NCBI GenBank assembly: GCA_018985235.1
Contig: JADGIG010000218.1
Location: 1-12,432 of the forward strand
Reading direction: 5' to 3'
DNA length: 12,432 bases
DNA from: Sanchytrium tribonematis
Lineage: Eukaryota > Sanchytriomycota > Sanchytriomycetes > Sanchytriales > Sanchytriaceae
Shown here one piece after another: positions 8,035-12,432 of this stretch. A model generated the notes under the pieces. The model made no database searches. It was not told where the DNA came from and was given only the letters and a program-made list of their open reading frames with translations. Within the stretch, counting starts at the first letter, position 1. Each line of letters starts with the position of its first letter. A program made the translations under genes and the position numbers.

Positions 8035-9138
8035 TTAGTGTCTTGATTGGCTTAAGATGTCCAAAAATGTCCCAATTGGTGTCTTGCTAATGTCCGTTTC
8101 ATTTATTATGTCATTTTCTAAATGGGTGATTTTCTGATTCAAATTGAGAATAGATTGTTGATTTTCCTTTGAAATGGCCATTTGATTCAATTGATTATGA
8201 GTCAAGGTGAATTGTTGGTTAAAAATATCAATTTCATTTAATATTTTTGAATTTGGAATTGGGAAATCATATTCATATGGGGAAATAATAGGAACACCGG
8301 TGAATTCTCTATTAAGCGGATTCTTGCTAAGTAATTGGCGTGTAAATTGACTCAAATCTTCATTCATTAAACAGTCTAAATCCAATGGAAATGGATTTGC
8401 AAAAATATCCAAATCTTTTAATTTTTGATTTGTGCCTAATAGCATGAGAGAAATAATGAATAATCCCACTTCAAAATAATCCGTGTATCTTCTATTAATT
8501 TGTGTCTTTTCTAGTGTCTTTGGATCATCATAAACAGACTCAATTTTGAATTCTAAATTGTGAAAAAATGCGGATTTTAAATCTAAAGCGAGACCATATG
8601 GCTGTGCTACATATAAATTACAATCATCATCTACTGTGAAATCAAGTGGTGTATTGCGATATAGATACACATTATAATTGTGGAATATTTTGACGATATT
8701 CATTAATTGGTAAATAATGTAATATTTGCAATGGAATGGGAAATCATTGCCATGTTTAGATAGAAATGTATTTAATTGATGTAAATTGCGATGATTGTCA
8801 AATACCAGTCTAAAATAGCCATCATAATTGCAATATCCGAGATATTTTGGAAAGAAATGAAATTCATCTAATTTGTCAATAATTTGTAAATGGTTGTATA
8901 TTTTTAATTCAACTGGGTCAAATTCATTTTGTGCAATGTGCATTCTGTGTTTAAATTTGTAAAATGATTCTTTAGGTGGATTTCTTTTAATAATATGATC
9001 TTTTGCAAATAATTCAACACTGACTGGTTCGTCATTGTATATTGCTTCAAATACATGACAGTGAGTCAATTCGGTTGATCCTCTGCCAAAAATGTAATCG
9101 CCTACTTGAACATGCTCTAAAAATGGCAATTCGGACAT
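8035..9138 (-). CDS. Pseudokinase (protein-kinase fold lacking catalytic residues)
   Basis: The 367-residue product follows the kinase fold: a glycine loop YIFGRGSTE (15-23), a strand VSVELFAKD (39-47), a helix with Glu77 (VELKIYNHL), the catalytic-loop region YRNTPLDFTVDDDCNLYVAQPYGLA (in part 160-184), DYFEVGLFIISLMLLG (220-235) and a C-lobe end DLSQFTRQLLSKNPLNR. The ATP lysine position is Glu42, HRD has become YRN, the catalytic-loop Asn is missing and DFG has become QPYG. Phosphotransfer is therefore not expected; a scaffold or regulatory role is inferred. A helical, probably coiled-coil tail follows (310-345). The frame is unbroken, which suggests selection. It lies between the proline-rich gene (46 bp upstream) and the recombinase. 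Confidence 0.7.
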   Translation of the reverse strand: MSELPFLEHVQVGDYIFGRGSTELTHCHVFEAIYNDEPVSVELFAKDHIIKRNPPKESFYKFKHRMHIAQNEFDPVELKIYNHLQIIDKLDEFHFFPKYLGYCNYDGYFRLVFDNHRNLHQLNTFLSKHGNDFPFHCKYYIIYQLMNIVKIFHNYNVYLYRNTPLDFTVDDDCNLYVAQPYGLALDLKSAFFHNLEFKIESVYDDPKTLEKTQINRRYTDYFEVGLFIISLMLLGTNQKLKDLDIFANPFPLDLDCLMNEDLSQFTRQLLSKNPLNREFTGVPIISPYEYDFPIPNSKILNEIDIFNQQFTLTHNQLNQMAISKENQQSILNLNQKITHLENDIINETDISKTPIGTFLDILSQSRH

Positions 9139-9184
9139 GTGCTCCGAGTTTACTCCGATTGAAATATGAACAAATTTGATTTAT

Positions 9185-9688
9185 TTAAATGCCGGATAAC
9201 AATATAGCACCCATAATAGATGTAGAAATAAATGATGCAGATGAAAATTGCTGATCAGCTGCATTTGGATCTGTTGGAGGAGCTGGTACTCCGGAATCTG
9301 CTGGTGCACCTGGTGGAGGAGGAATTCCCGCATCTGCTGGAGATACTGGTGGCCCTGCTGGTACACCTGATGGTGGTCCGGTTTGTGGTCCTGATGGAGG
9401 GGAAGGAAATCCTGCTGGTGGAGCTGGAAGATCTGTTGGACCTGAAGGAGCAGGCGGAAATACTGTTTGTCCTGATGTTGATGCAGGTAATCCAGCTGGT
9501 GAAGATGGATCTGATGGACCACCAGCACCTTGAGCACCTTGTAATGCAGCAGGTAATTGGGAAAGACCAGCAGCTATTTGACTTTGCATTTCTGGTGTCA
9601 ATTTTGCTTTAAGTTCAGCAGGTATCTGTGAGGTAATATCGGATGGACTTGGAGGAGTCTGTGCTAAAATGAGCGAAATGGACAACAT
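9185..9688 (-). CDS. Small secreted, proline-rich, possibly GPI-anchored protein
   Basis: From the ATG at 9688 the 167-residue product begins with a hydrophobic stretch ending ILAQ, a likely signal-peptidase site. A short helical part follows (AELKAKLTPEMQSQIAAGL, 24-42), then a long Pro/Gly/Ala/Ser-rich low-complexity region (about 50-145) with many PPA, PSGP and AGxP units. The C-terminus (SSASFISTSIMGAILLSGI) is small residues then hydrophobic, like a GPI-attachment signal. A surface or wall protein is inferred. Sixteen codons before the ATG are open and continue a better signal peptide (LKRILAIYGV), yet contain no ATG, so the start is doubtful. The stop overlaps TAAA. The coding strand is far richer in GC than neighbouring genes because of Pro, Gly and Ala codons. 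Confidence 0.62.
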   Translation of the reverse strand: MLSISLILAQTPPSPSDITSQIPAELKAKLTPEMQSQIAAGLSQLPAALQGAQGAGGPSDPSSPAGLPASTSGQTVFPPAPSGPTDLPAPPAGFPSPPSGPQTGPPSGVPAGPPVSPADAGIPPPPGAPADSGVPAPPTDPNAADQQFSSASFISTSIMGAILLSGI

Positions 9689-9890
9689 AACACCATAAAT
9701 AGCGAGTATTCTTTTTAATACAATATTTGCAAGAAATTAACCATCTGATTGGTACGACAAGCTAATTGCGAATATGCAACCACTCCAATCACAAGGACTT
9801 GACTTCAACACCAAGTGAAAATGACTTGGTTTGCAAGGGTGTCAAACAAATAGTTGCAAAATCGGAGAATCTCCTCGTTACAAATTCTGC
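9689..9890. promoter_or_regulatory. Divergent promoter between the proline-rich gene and the MLKL-like kinase
   Basis: About 200 bp separate the two start codons. Two CCAAT boxes in opposite orientation are visible: ATTGG at 9748-9752 and CCAAT at 9785-9789. A perfect dyad, ACCAAGT (9810-9816) and ACTTGGT (9824-9830), with a 7-base spacer lies nearer the kinase. The octamer TTTGCAAG occurs at 9726-9733 and again at 9830-9837. CCAAT boxes are binding sites of the conserved NF-Y/HAP complex; their use here is inferred from position only. Confidence 0.35.
9810..9830. repeat. Perfect 7-bp inverted repeat in the divergent promoter
   Basis: The arms ACCAAGT and ACTTGGT are perfect reverse complements with a 7-base spacer. 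This could be a dimeric regulator site or a hairpin in the kinase leader, about 60 bp before the ATG at 9891. Confidence 0.5.
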
Positions 9891-12195
9891 ATGGTACTAG
9901 AGACCATCATTATCACAAAAGCCATATGCATCGTTGGTAAGTTGCTCCCTATTCTACAGAATATCGAACAGACCTGTGACAATAATGATAAAGCAACCAA
10001 ATTGTGTAGGAGATTTAAGAGATTAAACTTTGTATTAAAGAAAATGGCATCCAAGACCTTTTCAGAGACCACCATGGATACTTTGCAACATCTTTTGAGT
10101 TTCTTAGGAACGGTGGATCTATTTCTCCAAGATTTTAAAGATTTCTCTTATATAAGAAGATTCTTGTTAAATGCGAATTACAACAAGAAAATGACCAATT
10201 TTGATTCCGAAATAGATAAAATCATTAGTGAGTTGATTGTATCATACATTTGTATGCAATACTATGGATTTGAAATCTGATACTGCCGACATTAAAGAGG
10301 ACACAGAACAAATTACAAATCATGTGGTTGAAATGAAGGAATATTTACAAACCATGATGTCTCAAATCGATATTTTGGAGAGCAATCATCAAAACACACC
10401 TCCAGTAGTTCAGCCAGTAGGTATATCAGATGCGCAAATGGCTGAAATTAGAGCCATGTTTGTAGAAATGGCAAATTTACAAAATCCACTAACTGCTGAG
10501 AATTTGGAAGAAACGAGAGAAATTGTGATTCAATCCTCTAAATCATTCGATATTGATTATATTGATGGCATTGAATTGTTTAATAATGAAATATTGGGAA
10601 GTGGCTCATATGGCACTGTTTATTTAGGAGAATGGCATGGCATCAAAGTAGCCATTAAACAAATAACTCACTTTTCATTTAATAATCCATCCTCATTTAC
10701 AGTCAAATCAGATGCATTTGAGAAGAACAAGTCCGTTTTACGAGAAGTGAAAGCATTTGAAAAATTAAACAAATCTCCATTTATTTGTAGTTTCTACGGC
10801 GTGACATCCATTGATGGTAAATTAGGGCTTGTTACGGAATATCTAGACAACAATTCATTGTATCATTGGCTCTATACGGATGGTAAATCACTCACAGATC
10901 CACAAATCAATAAAATTCGACTCGGGATTGCCCGTGGTCTAACTTACATGCATTCCCATGGAATTGCCCATAATGATATTAAATCTAATAATATCATGTT
11001 GGATAGTCAATTGATGCCTCGTATTATTGATTTTGGAATGGTTAAAATGAACAATTCAACCATGTCATTTCATGGCAAATCCAAATCAGTAGGGACAGAT
11101 CATTGGAGAGCACCAGAGTATTGGGATGTCTCTACTGAATCATTCCAACTGCGTGATCAATTTCCATTTGCGGGAGATGTTTTCTCCTTTGCCATTGTTT
11201 TGGGTGAAATGGCAACATGTCAAATCCCATGGGATCAGCGTAGTGAATGGGATATTGAGCGTGCTATTTCCAAGGGAATGCGTCCATATACTTCAGATCA
11301 AATCAAATTTTCTCCTTTATTCGAAATTATTGATAAAGCATGGCAGCAACATCCAAAAGACAGATATTCTATGGAAGACTTGCTCAAGAAATTAGAATCT
11401 CTAGGCAGTTCGGCCAACTTTGTCATAAAACATAATTGGGAATATTTTGCAGAATTGACAAACCCCGCCCGTATAGATAACATTTTTGGCAATGAACTAC
11501 TCAAATCATTCAAGGAATCCATTCAAACTGTGAATCACTCATTGTTCCAATCGTACTTGTTAAAATTAGTGAAAATTGTGAAGTTATATGATATAAAATC
11601 CTATATTGAATCATTAAAACCATTAAATGATAAAATGATTAAATTGAAAACACGTGAAACAGATTTATTTATACTTAATATCATGGCATTTCTCAAAATT
11701 GGAATTGAAAAAGACAACAAGGAGATATTTAATGATTTTGTGAATTCTGACCATGAATTATCTAGTTATTTTATTGGATATTGCTATTCAAATGGACTTG
11801 GGGTGGCTGAAAATGATTTTAAAGCATTTCAATATTTCAATAAAGCATCAGAATTGGGAATACCAGCTGCTCATTATTATTTGGGAATCAGCTATTTATA
11901 TGGAAAAGGGTGTGCAGTAGATCATGAAATGGGATTAAAATATTATCAAATGGCTGGAGAATCACATTTTGGAGAAGGATATTCTGCAATCGGATATCTT
12001 TATAGAAATGGGAATATTGTGGAACAAAATGAAAAAAAAGCATTGCATTATGATGAATTGGCTAAACCATATAGCTATGATGAAGAGACGGGCGATGCAT
12101 CATTAAAACTGATACTGTCTAGAATATCTCCTGAAGTAAAGAAAGAGGTTTTAGAAAAATATATGTTGATGCAACAAAATAATAAATCAAAATAA
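9891..12195 (+). CDS. MLKL-like four-helix / TKL-type protein kinase / Sel1-repeat protein, one frame break
   Basis: I start at ATG 9891. The first part (to about 10250) is helical (CRRFKRLNFVLKKMASKTF, LQHLLSFLGTVDLFLQDF, FDSEIDKIISEL) and resembles the N-terminal bundle of MLKL-type proteins. The frame then shifts by +1 between about 10245 and 10263 and continues DLKSDTADIKEDTEQI, as expected for the same domain. The kinase domain (about 10560-11400) has GSGSYGTVYLGEW, VAIK (Lys codon 10657), LREVKAF, AHNDIKSNNIML (Asp codon 10975), IDFG (Asp codon 11029) and RAPE. HRD is HND, a non-RD type, but the catalytic Asp, Lys and Asn are present, so activity is likely. Two to three Sel1-like repeats (about 11760-12065) follow, giving a protein-binding solenoid. 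The frame break may be an assembly indel or a lesion. Confidence 0.78.
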
Positions 12196-12199
12196 TTTA

Positions 12200-12432
12200 T
12201 TAAGTAATCATGTGAATCAATTCTTTTTCAATTTGCTCTGGTTCTACATCTGGCTCAAATCTTTTAATTGGATTTCCATCTGCATCAATCAAAAATTTAG
12301 TGAAATTCCACTGAATATCTTCATTTTCATTTAAATGCTTTTCTTTCAAATATTCGTATAATGGATGCTGCTGAGATCCATTTACATTGATTTTATCAAA
12401 TAATGGAAACTCTACATTGTATTTTGAAGCTG
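12200..12432 (-). CDS. Glutathione peroxidase (thiol peroxidase), C-terminal part, cut by window edge
   Basis: The last ~76 codons of a glutathione-peroxidase-family gene run in from the right edge and end in TAA at 12200-12202. Visible family motifs are KYNVEFPLFDKINVNG, HPLYEYLKEK and IQWNFTKFLIDADGNPI, followed by the short Glu-rich tail PDVEPEQIEKELI. The Trp-Asn of QWNF belong to the Cys-Gln-Trp-Asn catalytic set; the Cys and Gln lie outside the window. These enzymes reduce hydrogen peroxide or lipid hydroperoxides, many using thioredoxin rather than glutathione. The stop faces the kinase stop with only 4 bp between, and a second in-frame TAA with TAAA follows at once. Confidence 0.9.
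   Translation of the reverse strand, partial: ASKYNVEFPLFDKINVNGSQQHPLYEYLKEKHLNENEDIQWNFTKFLIDADGNPIKRFEPDVEPEQIEKELIHMIT

Noticed and set aside
9232-9612. Plus-strand 126-codon open frame
   Set aside because: It is the antisense shadow of the proline-rich gene. The minus frame has a signal peptide and a GPI-like tail, while the plus frame is a Leu/Val/Glu-rich mirror of Pro/Gly codons.
5911-10280. Programmed +1 frameshifting as a common explanation for the resolvase and kinase breaks
   Set aside because: The two sites share no slippery motif or stop-codon context, and the Harbinger relic has shifts in both directions. Indels, biological or technical, explain all of them.

Overview
This AT-rich window looks like eukaryotic nuclear DNA. 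It carries a kinase with C-terminal Sel1-like repeats, a pseudokinase, a glutathione-peroxidase end, and relics of eukaryotic DNA transposons (pogo, PIF/Harbinger, hAT and a Crypton-like tyrosine recombinase). The genes show no recognisable introns, have very short spacers and mostly end in TAA. The helical N-terminus + tyrosine-kinase-like kinase + Sel1 layout, the proline-rich secreted protein with a GPI-like tail and the Crypton-type recombinase are most familiar to me from early-diverging, AT-rich fungi. An intron-poor protist such as a parabasalid cannot be excluded. The species is not identifiable from sequence alone.

The left half (1-5830) is a transposon graveyard. It starts with the 3' end of an unrecognised gene (2-211). 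A minus-strand pogo/Tigger-like element follows (about 699-2160), with short inverted ends and a badly decayed DDE transposase. A gap with small coding-like scraps (2161-2700) leads to a plus-strand PIF/Harbinger transposase broken by several frame changes (2705-3949). A lysine-rich open frame (4366-4680) and a rotted stretch end in a recognisable hAT C-terminal domain (5552-5827).

The right half (5911-12432) is gene-dense. A RuvC/A22-type resolvase-like gene with one frameshift (plus) faces an intact tyrosine recombinase with a probable GCR1_C-type DNA-binding tail (minus); their stops are 7 bp apart. Next on the minus strand come an intact ORF for a pseudokinase without catalytic residues and a small secreted proline-rich protein. 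A ~200-bp divergent promoter with CCAAT boxes and a dyad separates these from a plus-strand MLKL-like four-helix/kinase/Sel1 protein, which has one frame break near its N-terminus. This ends 4 bp from the end of a convergent glutathione peroxidase cut by the window edge.

The most interesting items are the recombinase-resolvase pair, which may be one mobile unit with two recombination enzymes, and the nearby pseudokinase and MLKL-like kinase. Single-base frame breaks in otherwise good genes (resolvase, kinase, perhaps the proline-rich gene) mean that assembly indels must be weighed against true pseudogenisation.
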